A stretch of DNA of 64,000 nucleotides, from the NCBI RefSeq assembly GCF_030867095.1, contig NC_081824.1:92435882-92499881 (forward strand), written 5' to 3'. The position numbers and the translations under genes were made by a program. This DNA comes from Alligator mississippiensis. Taxonomy: Eukaryota > Chordata > Crocodylia > Alligatoridae. The notes under the pieces were generated by a model. That model saw nothing but the letters and a program-made list of their open reading frames with translations, did not search any database and was not told the origin of the DNA. Below, one piece after another: positions 13,826-27,035 of this stretch; the first letter of the stretch is position 1, and each line of letters begins with the position of its first letter.

Positions 13826-14868
13826 TTCTAGGGATTGCTTGCCCTGTATTCAGACTCAGTCCACTGGGCCCTTTCTCTGTCCTGCAGTCAGGCTCCACAC
13901 AGGGTTGGTCATCCTCAGTCCAATACTGCAATCTATGTCCTCCTGCTTCGCATCTTTAGTGGCCTCCCATCTCCCTTAAAGCCACCCCCATGCCTTGTGG
14001 CTAAACATAAACACAGGAAACCAAATTAGCAGGCTTACTGCTCTCAAGCCTACCTCTGCACTCAGAAACAGCGGTTAGGGGCCTCTGTTACACTAGGCTA
14101 TCAAGCAAAAAGGAATGCAAGAGTCATTAGGGCCAGTGACAGCATTCCAAATACAGCCTGAACCCAAGGAGGAAGGCATGCTTCTGCAAGATGCTTAGTC
14201 CTGGGTTCTGCTTCCTGTTCCCAGTGTTATTTATGTATTTTATCAAATAACTATTTAGTAAAATGACTGGCACTCCTGCATCCAGTGCCAGATACATTAT
14301 TTTCATTTAGCAGTGTAAGTATGCCCCATACAGTCTCCTACCATGGATTAAGCCTGGGATATCAAAATCACTTTGTGCCTCAGTATACATCCAGACTCCG
14401 GGCTCCTTGTGGGCTGGATCTAGCTTGGGCACAGGGTGATTTCAGCCTAAGGCACGTGATAGTAGCACTAGCTCCAGCTTTGGCTCCTACCATGTTCCCC
14501 ATACTGGAGCCAGAGCTGCCACTGCTGCTGCATGTCACAGCTCTGGGTCCATGACATGGATGGCTCCAGCCTGGGGTGGCAGCAAAGCCACAGGCTGAGA
14601 AGATAGGACTGCAGCAATAGCAATGCGCAAAACAGGCAGAGCATGAGTAGTGTTGCATCTGTACTCATTCACCCTCCTGCTGCTGCTTGCCACGTCCACC
14701 AGGGCCTAAGGGCCTCAGATTCTGTGGCAGACCACTCCCTCCTTTCCATGCCCTACCTCCCCCCAATTTCCAGTGGCCTGCCAACAGCTTGTCAGGATGG
14801 ATAGAGTGGCTCCAAATATTACATCTGGTCAGCTGGATATATGTTTGACATCCCTGGATACTACTAAT

Positions 14869-15516
14869 GGGCATGTGTAGACTAAAAGGGGGGGCTCTAA
14901 ATGGAACAGAGGATTTTTAAAAACACCGCTTCAATTTAAGGTGTTGTAAACCCCTGTATCATGTACACCTGTGTCTTACTTGCCTCTCCAGTGGCAGGGA
15001 GGGGAGGGTGAGCTGATGGTGGGCAGAGTGGTCCCTGGGCTGCAGTGGGGGGGAGGGTTAGGGCTTCCCTCCACTTCAGCGGCAGCTCCCCCCAGGCAGC
15101 ACCTGCTCACAGGCACCTGGCTCAGGTGGTCCTGGAGGGCACCACAGCTGCAGAGAAAGGACCAGGTCCCCATGCAGCTCATGCAGGCTCCCGGTGGGGG
15201 GGAGAGATCAGGCTTGCCGCTTTTTTTTTTTTCCCCTTTGGTGGAGCCTGCCTTCCCGAGCCGTTGCCAGGCTGCCTGCACAGTCCCTGAGCCAGAGTCC
15301 GGTGTTTCTCTCCGTGGCTGTAGGGCAGCAAACTAAAACTCCTCGGAGGTGTTGTAGTTTGCTATGCCCCAAGTAATTTCAGGTGCATTACGCCACCGAA
15401 TGTACTACAGCTGCTGGAATTAAGACACAATAGGACGCTGATGCATGCAAACACCAACACCATTAAATCGGTGCAAAAGCATTTAACTCACTTTAAAGTG
15501 TCATGCATACATGCCC
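14869..15516. mobile_element. Possible non-autonomous DNA transposon with GGGCATGT ends
   Basis: The left end reads GGGCATGTGTAG (14869-14880) and the right end, read inward, GGGCATGTATGCATG (15516-15502). Beyond the eight identical terminal bases the arms are only loosely similar, although both contain TTTAA and GGTG-type blocks. The interior (15000-15340) is GC-rich with overlapping meaningless ORFs and a T-run at 15222-15232. No transposase and no sure target duplication is seen, so the boundaries are tentative. Confidence 0.4.
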
Positions 15517-15701
15517 CTCGTTTCATCTACACACACCCAATGACAAGATTCTCCTCTGCTAAAAAGTCAGTTAACCTACTTCCATGGTACGAGGTTCAGA
15601 AAGCAAAGAAACAGAGCTTGTGATGGAGGATCTGTCACAGTGCATCCCTGTGACTTTTTATATGGCTGAAGGAACATCTATAAACAAACTATATACTTGG
15701 G

Positions 15702-15926
15702 CAGGGGTTTTCAACCTTTTTGGGTCAGTGTACCCCTGGCAGCCAGTCAACGAGTGGGGGCGGTCCACCAGCAGCCGACAGATGACCAGGAAGTGGGGGG
15801 GATCCCCCGCAACCAACTGGCAAGCGTGTTGGCAGTAGAAGTGCTGACGGTTCCCACTGATGAGTACCCCTTGAGGCTATCCCAAGTACCTCCAGGGGTA
15901 CGCATACTCCCAGTTGAAAACCCCTG
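15702..15926. mobile_element. hAT-type MITE with 8-bp target duplication
   Basis: A 225-bp element. The left end CAGGGGTTTTCAACC and the right end GTTGAAAACCCCTG are nearly perfect terminal inverted repeats. The flanking octamers TACTTGGG (15694-15701) and TACTAGGG (15927-15934) differ at one base. The interior contains the often-seen hAT MITE text about GTGTACCCCTGG. It is non-autonomous. Confidence 0.87.
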
Positions 15927-15934
15927 TACTAGGG

Positions 15935-18494
15935 CTACCAGGATAATTCTTGCCGAATCTTCCCCAAACTCTGAGAATGCTTGGGAAGCATTCTTGAAGT
16001 AGAAGAACCATGCTATCTTTAATGCACTGGGCAGGCATTCTTAACTGTACTCCTTTAGAGCAGAACTTTTGACATTTGCTTTCTCTGGCCAAAAATGACA
16101 CCAGTTGACAAATATATCTTGGATTACATTGTCACTTATTGGCCAATGCTGCTCAGATTATCTAGATAAAATATAGAATGGCTCCTATTTAAGGCTTAGG
16201 AAGGTAAAAAGATACGAAGTCCATTAGAGGCAGGTTGTTATATGTTGATATGATTCTCCATTACTGACTCATCTGTCCAAGTATAAAAACCCCTGCAAGG
16301 CATGTAGTATTGTTATGTGGAAGGAACCAGAAGTGTTAAATAGCCTCTGGATATCATCTAAGAACAATGCAAGGAATGAATGGTCAGAAACACTGCAGTC
16401 ATTTAGCAATGACAGGAGATGAATTTTGTTTTTAATTCAAACATTTTAGTATGAAGTTTCAGATCCATTTCAAATTTATTAATCCATATACATATCGTAT
16501 CCTACTTTCAATTATACTAAATTTTGGAGCTCAATAACAGTTTGCAGCAATGAAATTCCTACACATAGTTGTGTCACGTGAAAAAATTTCCTTCATCAAA
16601 GTCATTTTAATCCCCTTCAGATGTACTTAATGGCTCCTTGCACTTGTATTATAAAACTGTTAACATAAATGTTCAATCTACCTTCTCTAATTCATTTATT
16701 ATCTTGAATACCTTTACCTTGCCACTTTATACTGGTTTCTTCTAATGTAACAAGTCTAAAATGATCAACCAAATCTGGTTCTACCTATAGAAGGGTCTCT
16801 TCTGCCAAAGTTAAGGCAGGAGTCAGTGAGAAGCAGCAAGAAGTTCTGCAAAGCACTTCAGTTGAAGCCATATACCAGGGAATTCTGTGATTTTTTTTCT
16901 TTCTGCATTCATATGCTCCTTGGGAAGGTAGGAATATTAATTCTGTAAACCTGTAATAACAGGAGCAACCTAACCTGATCACTTCTTATCCTCTGTGCTG
17001 GCTAGATTAGTAGGTTTTGGCTTATTCTGAACATCTGCACATCCAGCTGGTGGCAATCCCTTAGCTTCCACACATTCTTTCCCAGAATCTCTCATACTGA
17101 GGGATCCAGCATAGCCAGAGGGCTCTTTTATACATCTACTATTCTAACATAGTGACTATGGATCTATTTTTGGTAATTTTCTTAGAAGCTTGTATCTTGA
17201 ACAAAATAGAAAAGGACAAAATAATTTTTCTATCCAGGCTACTATCAGCCTGACCCTGGGATCTGCTGTCACACTGCTGGGTATTTGTTTTCCTGATCCC
17301 CAAAACAAAGGTTTTCACTAGACTGCAGAGGACAAGGAATTTAGATAATATCATTTCCACTGGGTTAGGTTAAACTCTGAACACCTGGAAAGTGATCTTG
17401 CAATTCCTGCCTTAATTGTAGTCCCCCTATCTTTTTCCTTCCCTGCAATATCTTTCATTATCCTATCTTTCTCTTTTTGTCTGTCTAAGTGTCCAGCTTA
17501 GCTAGCCAAGATGTATCAACTTTTGCAATACTCCTGTAATGTAACTCCTTAAATGCAATGCCTTAAATAGGCCAACATGGATAAAAGTTTATCAGGCTTA
17601 GAGTGGTTGATAATGTAACATTAAGTTCTTTGATCTCCCTGTAGCTAGTCTGCAGCTAAAAAAAGAAAAGACAAAGATGCATTTAATCTGCTTCTTTTTC
17701 AACCAATTGCAGACGTTTTGTTTTAGAAAACTGGACTTAAATAGCAGCACCTTAAGACCATATGAATTGACAACCCACCCAAGAACAGGTACTATTTCCA
17801 TCACTACCACCTATGCCTGCTATGGAGATTTTTCTCTATAAAAATCTATTCCAACTGAAGGGAAAAAATTATAATGAAAGCTTTACTTAACTTTAAATTT
17901 AAAACATTTTAAATTTACCCCATGCATTTGATAAAAGGTTTTTAGTGGAGTTTTAGCAATAAAGCCAAGCCAGCAATAACTTAACTGGCAAGCTTAAATC
18001 ACACTTTAAAAAGGTTTTAGCATCTCAGCAAGTATTTACAATTATCCAGTACCTGCCAAGTCAAGATGTACCAATCATCAACACAAAGACATATAATTAC
18101 ATTTCAAGTAGATATTTTAAAAATAAAAACTTTCCACAAAACAGTTTTATATCTCTTTCCTGATAAGTAAGGTTGCCCACATAAGCTTAACTAATTCTGA
18201 ACCAGTGATATAATTAAATGTTTAACTCTTTACAAAACATCAGGGTTGCAACTGGAAGCCTAGTGCACTAAAATTTTCTTTCAAACTACTCCAATGCAAA
18301 ACAGCCCATGTTTCTACAATAGTGTCATCATTTTCAATAATATGGGTCATCCCAAATAAATTAAAAACAGTAAAATCTTTTTTACTTGTGTTATTAAGTC
18401 ATCATGTATTCCCTATGAATATCCATAGACATGCACGTGCATACAAATATTTCACTTACTTAAAAAAAATTTAAAATTCCTTGCCAGTATACCA
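15935..18494. other. Quiet intronic stretch
   Basis: AT-rich intronic DNA with no recognised repeat or exon. Small ORFs at 16785-16982, 17139-17360 and 17598-17810 have no supporting features. Confidence 0.5.
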
Positions 18495-18605
18495 GGATGT
18501 TGCTTGTAGCCGTGTTGGTTTAAGGACATAGGCAGACAAGGTTCTTTGGGTAAATCTGATAGCTTTTATTACACCAACTAAAATAGTTGGAAAAAAAAAT
18601 ATTGC
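18495..18605 (+). repeat. Interspersed repeat, TCTTTTATTRGACCAAC family, copy 1
   Basis: It contains GCCGTGTTGGTTTAAGGAC, then GACAAGGTTCTTTGGG and a diverged CTTTTATTACACCAAC. Related sequence is at 44838-44925 and 59085-59180. I know this text as a common interspersed repeat of turtles and crocodilians but cannot assign its class. The following 18606-20961 is AT-rich intron with no supported feature. Confidence 0.6.
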
Positions 18606-20961
18606 CAGTATACCTGAACTTTCATATTCCTAAATATTTGAGATAATATTTTTTAAGCTGCAACATTTAAATTGATCCCTGGGAGCTTTCTTAACATTCT
18701 AATGGATATCTATCTTTTATATAGTACCTTTCAGTTAATCAAGTGAATTTGATCATTTGTTGCAAGACAGAACACTGGACAGATTACTTTTGTTGCTCTG
18801 TAAACATACAGAAAATACTGACAGTGTAGCCTATTTTCAAATGAGAAGAATCAGTTTATCTGCTGGGTTTTATTAATAAAGTCCTTAGAACAGGAACTTC
18901 AAGTATAACTATTGTTATAATTTAAACACATTTGCCTTCAAGGTGATAGGAAATATATACAGACTAAAAGCTTTTCCGGTTACTATTTCATGTAGTGCAC
19001 CTTTTTTCTATTTAAGAAGGAAAAAGTTAGCTGATTTGTCATTTTGGTTTCATTATATTATGTATATACAATATTGTTCTACACTCCTTAACCAAGTACC
19101 TTAATTTACAAGCAAAGCAAAATGGCAAATGGAGATGAGCTACTTGATTAACCTAAGAAAGTCTGGACAGTTTTGTTCCATGTCTGACAAATTCTTTAAC
19201 CTCTGCGAAGCTGATCAGTAAAAATCCAGCTAATTGAATCCATCGATGTGAAAAACCACAGGCTGAAGTCTGTACTGCATACATCATGCTGAAAGATTTT
19301 TGCTTCAGCCATGGCGGTAATAGTCAGTGGGGTCAGGTCAAAGAGGGTTAAACCGAGCCAGGATATAGCCGAAGGAATACATCAAACACTGATTTTAAAA
19401 GGGCAATTAATCTTAGACAGAAATGCTTCCTGGGGAATGAGATCTCAATCTTAAGAGCAAACTACATGATGTAGCAGTAAAAATGTACATATACAAGCTT
19501 AGAGAGCTTTCATCCTGTGATCACAAACAGAAGGGCAGCGCTGTTTATCAGAGAAATACAAACCCTGTCTAAAATACTTACATTCACTTCTTCCGGGCCT
19601 GTACTCATTGAGAAATAAATATCTTAATGAATACATAATAGAGTACTATTCAAGTATCAATATCAATCAAGTACATTTTATGCGCACACACTGCAAGTAC
19701 TTTTGCACAGCTACTGCCTTAAAAATATATATTTATTCAATTCTGCTACAGTAAAATCAATCAATTTATTTCTGAAAATTCAGGGAAGCACAGACTGAGG
19801 GCTTATATGGTAGCTGGAGGGCTTTTGGAGATTAAATTATAGCAGTGTGAGCACCATTTTTTTTTATTAATTGCTAGGAACTGCTCCATATATCAGATTT
19901 GAAGGGAATCAGGCAAAGAGGTCATAAGTGATATCCTAAAAGCAGAGTTGTTTAAGATAGTTCAGAAAGTATTTTCTTGCCTCTAAATACCAAAAAATGC
20001 AAAGAGGAAACTTATGGCACATACTTGGAAGTGGATGACAAATCAAATTTGAAAAATTTACATAATAGATATAACTAAGCTCAATACTGGAGATTCAATG
20101 ACTACTGGGGAATTTAACACTGATAGGAAAAAAATTCTAGTCTTTGCTGACAGAAAAGGCCCTCTAAAATACAAGAACCACCTGTAAAGAAAAGCTGGAG
20201 AATTATTCTGCTAAAATGAAGCTAATCATCTAAACTATAAATAATAGGCATGTATACAGTTGGTGTATAAAGTTAGAAAACTCTGTTAGATCCTAGCTGA
20301 AAACAGTGAGGCTTAATATCAGGTCATGAGAATGGATTACTCTATTTAATGGTTTTACTGGTGAAGATGCTACTACCAATGCTCTGCTCACCACTCCGCT
20401 TAAGCTCTTCTGTTTTTCCAAGTCTCTCCTTCTTTTTGATCACCTACCATGAGACGCTTAATTCCAATGAGCTCATGAGATATGCAGAATGTAAATGCAC
20501 AGAAGTGAGAACACCAGGGAAAAGAAGAATGGAAAAGGTGCATGCGAGGACCAAAACCATGAGCCACATTATAATCTCTGGATTTTCCAGCCTGGCACAT
20601 ACAGACCTGTATCTGACTCTTTGTTTGGATCACAGTCTCAACATCCAGCTGTGAGCTTTAACAACCTTGTTGAGAAGTCCACTTTCCAGAAGTTTTACTG
20701 AGCAAATTAAAGCCCTCCACAAGCTGCAGCTGCTCAGTATGGTCCTCTCCAACCTCTCTTGCCAACTGCAGCCTGCCAGGTGGCACTTTTTTTCCTTTTT
20801 TTATAGTAAAGGAATCAACGCAAGTATTTATGGTGTGCATGTGTGCAGATGTGTGCACGCATACACAAGTAATATTTTCGGAGGCTGCCAGTATCCTTGA
20901 CTTTGAAGGCACAGGTATGTGGGGAACTGGGGAAGCATGAATGTTTTTGATTGTAATATCA
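18606..20961. other. Quiet intronic stretch
   Basis: No exon or transposon recognised. Short overlapping ORFs at 20349-20912 on both strands show no domain or conserved-protein character. Confidence 0.5.
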
Positions 20962-21399
20962 GAGGTATTGATGAGAGGTCAGGAAAACAGACCTTACAAT
21001 GACAGGCTGAGAGCTATGGGGCTCTTTATCCTGGAAAAGTGCAGGCTCAGGGGTGATCTGATGACCACCTATAAGTTTATCAGGGGTTACCACCAGTATC
21101 TGGGGGAACGTTTGTTCACCAGAGCACCCCAAGGGATGTCGAGGTTGAATGGTTATAAACTACTGCAAGACCATTTCAGGCTGGACACGAGGAATTTCTT
21201 TACTGTCCGAGCCCCCAAGGTCTAGAATAGCCTGCCATCGGAGGTGGTTCAGCACCTACATTGAACACCTTCAAGATAAATTGGATGCTTATCTTGCTGG
21301 GATCCTATGACCCCAGCTCACTTCCTGCGCTTCAGGCTGGGGGCTGGACTCGATGACCTTCCGAGGTCCCTTCCAGCCCTAATGTCTATGAAATCTATT
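20962..21399 (+). mobile_element. CR1 LINE 3' end, 5'-truncated
   Basis: It encodes the ORF2 C-terminal region (MRGQENRPYNDRLRAMGLF, RLRGDLMTTYKFI, FRLDTRNFFTVRAPKV) and then a stop. The 3' UTR carries GGGGGCTGGACTCGATGACC and ends GTCTATGAAATCTAT. It is very similar in layout and words to the 3' end of the copy at 46535-49447, so the two are probably the same subfamily. The 5' boundary is set where CR1 similarity begins and may be off by some tens of bases. Confidence 0.9.
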
Positions 21400-22224
21400 A
21401 AATATATTTTCAATGCCTCACCACCATCTAGATTGCTGTTTTTGATCCCATTAGGGATCACAGCCCAGTGGCTAAGAAAGTGAGGAGGCCTCGGTTCTAT
21501 TCTAGGTTCTGCCCATGGTGACTATATAATGTCCTACACAAGTCATATCACCTCATTGTTTTTCCATTTTCTCCACTCTCCATTGGTCAGTCCTGTCTAT
21601 GTAAATTACAGGCTCTTTTGTGACATGAATCTGTTTGTCCAATGCCAAATGTAATGGGGTTCCAATGTTCTCTGGGACTTGTAGACAGCACTATACCACA
21701 CAAGCCAGAGCTGGTCTTGAAATACTGACAAAACATAGATTCTTTGGAATTTGTCAAAGTAAAAACTTTCTGCTACAATTATTTGATTTTGAGGTAGATC
21801 CTATAGAAACCTGCATTCTAGGGGCAGATTTCTCACAAACCTACCTTGTTTCCTAATAGTTATCCTGACCAGCTCCTTGGCAGTCCAGACATTCAGGTCC
21901 ACAGCAGGGAGATGGTCCTGAGGCCAAAATCAGGTTGGTACACTTCCTGTAGTTGACCACCAACCTGAATGCTCTGGGACCAAAACTGCTTCTGTTGTAG
22001 AGGATCTCAAAAGTTTGGGTGTTGTTCCAAATTAGAACAGAAACTATTTTTGAAATAGCAAAATCCTCCACAGAAGCAAAAATACCTTTCTCCACACTAC
22101 TCTAATAATATTGGTAAGTTAGTAAATCTTGTTGAGCCTAATTAAAGTCACTCACTTTCTAACAAGTCTAAAATATAAGTCTGGCCATAACAAATAACAG
22201 ATAACCCGGTTGCCTTTTACAATC

Positions 22225-22812
22225 AGGTCACAAAATCCTTGGACGCAGGTGCTGCGGTGGACGTAATCTTTCTGGACTTTAGCAAGGCCTTTGACACTGT
22301 CTCTCACCCCATTCTCATTAAAAAATTAGGCGACTTGGTATTGATGTCTACATACAGTCAGATGGGTCGCAAATTGGCTAGAGGGCCGCACCCAGAGAGT
22401 GGTGGTAGACAGGTTGTTTTCGACCTGGAGGGATGTAGGCACTGGAGTCCCCCAGGGCTCGGTCCTCAGGCCCATACTGTTCAACTTCTTTGTCAGCAAC
22501 TTGGACAGGGGGTGAAAAGCACCTTGTTCAAATTCATGGATGACACTAAGATGTAGGAAGAGGTGGGCACAGTGGAAGGGAGGGACAGGGTACAACTAGA
22601 TCTGGACAGGTTACAGGGGTGGGAGGATGAGAATAGGATGGGATTCAATACTGACAAGTGCAGGGTACTGCACCTAGGGAGAAAGAACCAGCAGCATACC
22701 TTTAGGCTGGGGAACTCCCTTCTCATCAGTACAGAGGCAGAAAGGGATCTTGGAACCGTTACTGATTCCAACATGAACATGGGTCACCAATGTGAGGACA
22801 ATTTCTAAGCCA
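22225..22812 (+). mobile_element. CR1 LINE internal fragment (RT core)
   Basis: It encodes reverse transcriptase motif A (VDVIFLDFSKAFDTVSHPIL), a frame-broken stretch corresponding to [10 protein letters not shown], and KFMDDTKM, where the motif C Asp pair is intact though Phe-Ala is altered to Phe-Met. It continues with LDRLQGWEDENRMGFNTDKCRVLHLGRKN and TEAERDLG. Both ends are missing, which is unusual for LINEs and suggests later rearrangement or deletion. Positions 21400-22224 before it hold nothing recognised. Confidence 0.9.
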
Positions 22813-23061
22813 TCCTTGAAACACTCTCAAATACTGTATGATAAAGGGCCCTTTGATGATCCTTCTAAATCTTGTGGGCCACCATTCTGAGTTTACTGGA
22901 GAAACCCTCAACAAGCCTTCTGAAATGTAAAAATTGGCATGTTCTTGTCAGTCTTATAGGCTAGCCAGGACATCCATACATCTGTATGCGCCTATGCTAT
23001 TAGAGCCATGCTCCCTTCTGAAGTATACAAACAGGTTTTATTACCAAGGCAATTCAGAAAG

Positions 23062-25690
23062 TCATAGATTCACAGATGTTAGGGTTGGAAGGGACCTCGG
23101 TAGGTTATAGAGTCTGACCCCCTGCCCTGGGCAGGAAAGAGCACTGGGGTCAGACAACTCCAGCTAAATGTTTGTCCAGTTTCCTCTTGAACACCCCCAA
23201 GGTAGGGGAGAGCATCATCTCCCTTGGAAGCCCAGTCCAGATTCTGGAACCCCTTACAGTAAAAAAGTTTTTCTAATGTCCAACCTAAATCTGCTCTCTG
23301 TCAATTTGTGGCTATTGTTCCTAGTTACTCCAGGGGGTGCCCTAGTAAATAGAGCATCTCCTATTCCCTGATGCCCTCCCCCGATGAATTTATAGGCAAC
23401 CACAAGATCACCTCTAAGCCTTCTGTTGCAAAGGCTGAAGAGATCTAGGTCCCTCAGTCTCTCCTCTTACGGCTTTGCCTACAGGCCTCTGGCCATATAA
23501 GTGGCCCTCCTCTGAACCCTCTCAAGATTCTCCACATCCCTCTTGAAGTGCAGCACCCAAAACTGGATGCGGTACACCAACTGCAGCCTGACCAATGCTA
23601 CAGAAGCGAAGCATCACCTCCCTGGACCTGTTCGTCATGCATCTGCTAATACATGATAAAGTGCAGATAGCCTTGTTGATCACTTTGTCACACTGACGAC
23701 TCATGTTCATCTTGGAGTCAACTATGTCTCCGAGATCCCATTCTGTTGCTGTTCTAGAAGGTCATCCTCCAGCCTGTAAGTGTGCTGGTGGTTCTTTTTG
23801 CCCAGGTGCAACACTTTGCACTTGTCTTTGTTGAACTGCATCCTATTTCATTCTGCCCATTTGTCCAACCTGTCCAGATCCGCCTGGATCCATTCCCTAT
23901 TCTACCACAATTTGGTATCATCTGCAAACTTGGACAGGGTGCTCTCTACGCCCTCGTCCAAGTCACTGAAGAAGACATTGAACAGCACTGGTCCAAGAAC
24001 TGAGCCCTGTGGGACTCCGCTGCCCACATCTTTCCAGGTCAATATTGACCCATCCCCCACCACTCTCGGGATGCGACCCCTAAGACAATTTATCACTCAC
24101 CTGACCCTGCAATCATCTACAGTCACAGCCTGTCAGTTTATTTACAAGAACAGAATGCAATACCATATCAAAGGCCTTCTTAAAGTCTAGGGAGATGACA
24201 TCTACCTTGACTCTTGCATCTAATCATTTTGTGACCTGGCCATAAAAAGAAACAAGGTAAGGCAGGCAGGATCTACCTGCAGTGAGCGCATGCTGATTTC
24301 CTTTCAGCATTATTTCCCCTGCTGGGCTCCCACAAATGTGATCCTTAATAATTTTTTCCAGAGTTTGCCCAAGGACAGAGGTGAGAATAACTGGCCTGTA
24401 GTTTCCTGGTTCGTCCCTCCTCCCCTTCTTGAAAACAGGGTCCACATTGGCCCTTTTCCAGTCCTCTGGGACCTGACCAGAGCACCATGAGTGCTCCAAC
24501 AGCTGTGCCAGCTCTCTGTTATGACACTGGCTAAGTCCTTGAGCACCCTTGGATGAAGTTCATCCAGGCCTGCTGATTTGAACACATCCAGCCCCTCCAA
24601 GTGCCCCTTCACTAAGTCTGCACTAACAGTTGGTGGGCTGGTGTCCCTCCTGTGTCTATCTATGATCCAACTGGGAGATTTGTCTTGGTCTGTGTCTAGG
24701 AATACAGATGCAAATAACTCACTGAAGAGTTCAGCTTTGTTCCCACTCTCTGTCACCAATTGCCCTAGTTTGTCCTGTAGGAGTCCTATGCTATCCTGCG
24801 CCTTCTGTTTGCTCCCTATATACCTGAAGGACTTTTTGTTGTCCTTAATTTTTGACGCTGGCCTAAGTTCGAATCCTGCTTTGGCCTTCCAAACTGATTA
24901 CCTGCAAGTGCGAGCCAGGGAGGCATACTCTTCCTTGTTAGCTACCCCCTGTTTCCTGCCTGTATACCTCTGTCTTTGCCCTTAGGCTTTCCTGGACTTC
25001 CCTGTTCAGCCAAGAAGGCTTCTTGGCACCTTTGCCCCCTTATGCACAATGGGATTTGTCTCCTTCTGCACCCGTAGGATCGCTCCTTTGAGGAATGACT
25101 ACCCTTCCTGGACCCCCATTTCGCCAATGCTCTTGAGCTTTAACGCCTCACTAACTAATCTCCTGAGCACACTGAAGTTAGCCTTTCTGAAGTCTAGCAC
25201 TTCAGCCCTGCTGGTTAGTTTACCCACCCTTCACCAGATAGTGAATTCAATCAATCGATGGTCACTATCCCCTAGGTTACCTTCTACCTGCAGATTCCCC
25301 ACCAGGTCATCCCCTGTAGCAAACAGCAAGTCCAGCAAGGTGTTTCTGCTAGTGGGATCATATACCTCCTGTGTTAGGTGGAGGTCCTCTATGCAGGTTA
25401 AGTACCTATGCGAGCGGTTAGATTTGGCTGACTGCTCCTCCCAGCAGATATCAGGGTAGTTTAGGTCACCCATGACAACCATAATCTCTCAACCGTACAG
25501 CCTCTGAGAGCTGTCTGGAGAATACCAGGTGTAGCTCATCCTCCTGGTGTGGCAATCTATAGTAGATCCTCACTACTAAGTCCCTTTCTCCCCGACCCCT
25601 TTGTATCCTGACCCACAGTACCTCGGTTTGGCCCTCCTCTAATCCCAAGTCAGGAAGGAGGGGAGAGTGCACCCTGTTCTAAATCTCCTT
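23062..25690 (-). mobile_element. CR1 LINE, 2.6-kb 5'-truncated copy
   Basis: On the minus strand it runs from the end of the endonuclease (VVMGDLNYPDICWEE, GDSDHRLIEFTIW, 25482-25231) through the linker (FSELFASVF, 24759-24310), RT ([50 protein letters not shown] near 23910) and the C-terminal region. The 3' UTR and the tail ATAGATTCACAGATG are at about 23062. Stops and frameshifts split ORF2, although the FADD Asp pair is preserved. It is in sense orientation relative to ATG5. Confidence 0.93.
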
Positions 25691-27035
25691 TTGCTCCCTA
25701 GTTCTACATCAGAGTATTGAAGAGTATTTCAGATCATTTAAAAACTGAAAGAACTACCAATACAAGAGAAAATTAAGGTGAAGTTAAGGTTGCAGCCACC
25801 CATCAGTGGTAAAAGTAAACTTCATCTTTTAAGAATGGTAGTTTAAAAATATATATATTGTATATTAGAAACCATTAAATACAGTGTGCAAAATGTAACA
25901 AACAATGTAATCCTTTAGAAGTATAAGCATTCATAATTAATGTAGTCAAACTACCCTGGTTTTATTCCTATAGAGATGGCAGCCCACTATTTTCTCCTTC
26001 TTTGCAAGTTAACAATTGTGCTCTATTATTCAGAACCAGAATACCAGCAAGTTATCTATGTAAAATAGCATATATAAATCTCAAATAGAGGAGAGCAATT
26101 GCATAAAAAGAGCAAAAGTTTAAAAAGATAAATCAATTCTTCTTTACCAAAACTCCTATGAAACAAATTCTAGAATCAACGGTGCAGAAGGAATATTTTT
26201 AGTATTCTATAGCTAAAAAATAAAAACGGAATAGTTTCGTTTCTTTTAGAGAAAGCCAAGTTAACTTTGCTAATCCTTTGAAACCCCTTTTAAAGGGCTG
26301 TCCTGAGTGGGAATTTCTTCTTGACAGTTCTATAACTAAACAAACATATTTCCTATAAGGAGCAATTTTAGATGACTGATGTAAATGAGGGAATGAATAA
26401 GGAGAAGCAAATTTTCTTTAAACTGCAAAAAAGTCACCATATCAGTTTCTTATGTCCATGATTTGGAATTTCTTCCTTATAACACTGGAAATGCAAACAT
26501 ATGCACAGTTAATAATTTATTAGTTATTTCTGGAATTTGGTACGGACAACTTAATTCATGTAAATGCCTTAAAATGACTGTACCATGAAGAAAAGCAAGT
26601 GACAAGGGGTAACTTGCAGGAATTTCTCACCCTTTTCTGTAATCTTGCTGTCTTACTAACAGAAATGATTCTTTTAAATCAACTGATCATTTCCTTCTCT
26701 GTGCTAAAAGACAAAATGTCTTTGGACTTCAAGTAGCAAGATTACCTTAGTAGGTATCTGGCCATTTTTAGTGGGAAGGAAAGAAAGGAGAGCACTTTAA
26801 AGGCAAGCAGTAACAGGTTATCAGCAAAGTGATATTTTCATTTTAAATATTCGACTTCTTGCCACACATCCATGCCTAGCCATAGGACACACAGACAAAC
26901 ATACAACTTTCAACACAGAATCTATCCTTGCAATGTCAGACATGACTTTTGAAGTTTCTTATAAACAAAATATGAACGAGGTGCTAAAACACATTTTGTA
27001 AAAAATATTATTTCATATTACATCAGTCCTGAAGT
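25691..27035. other. Quiet intronic stretch
   Basis: AT-rich intron with no recognised repeat or exon. Confidence 0.5.

Noticed and set aside
23780..24190. Plus-strand ORF of 136 codons
   Set aside because: It is the antisense shadow of CR1 ORF2, which is coded on the minus strand here.
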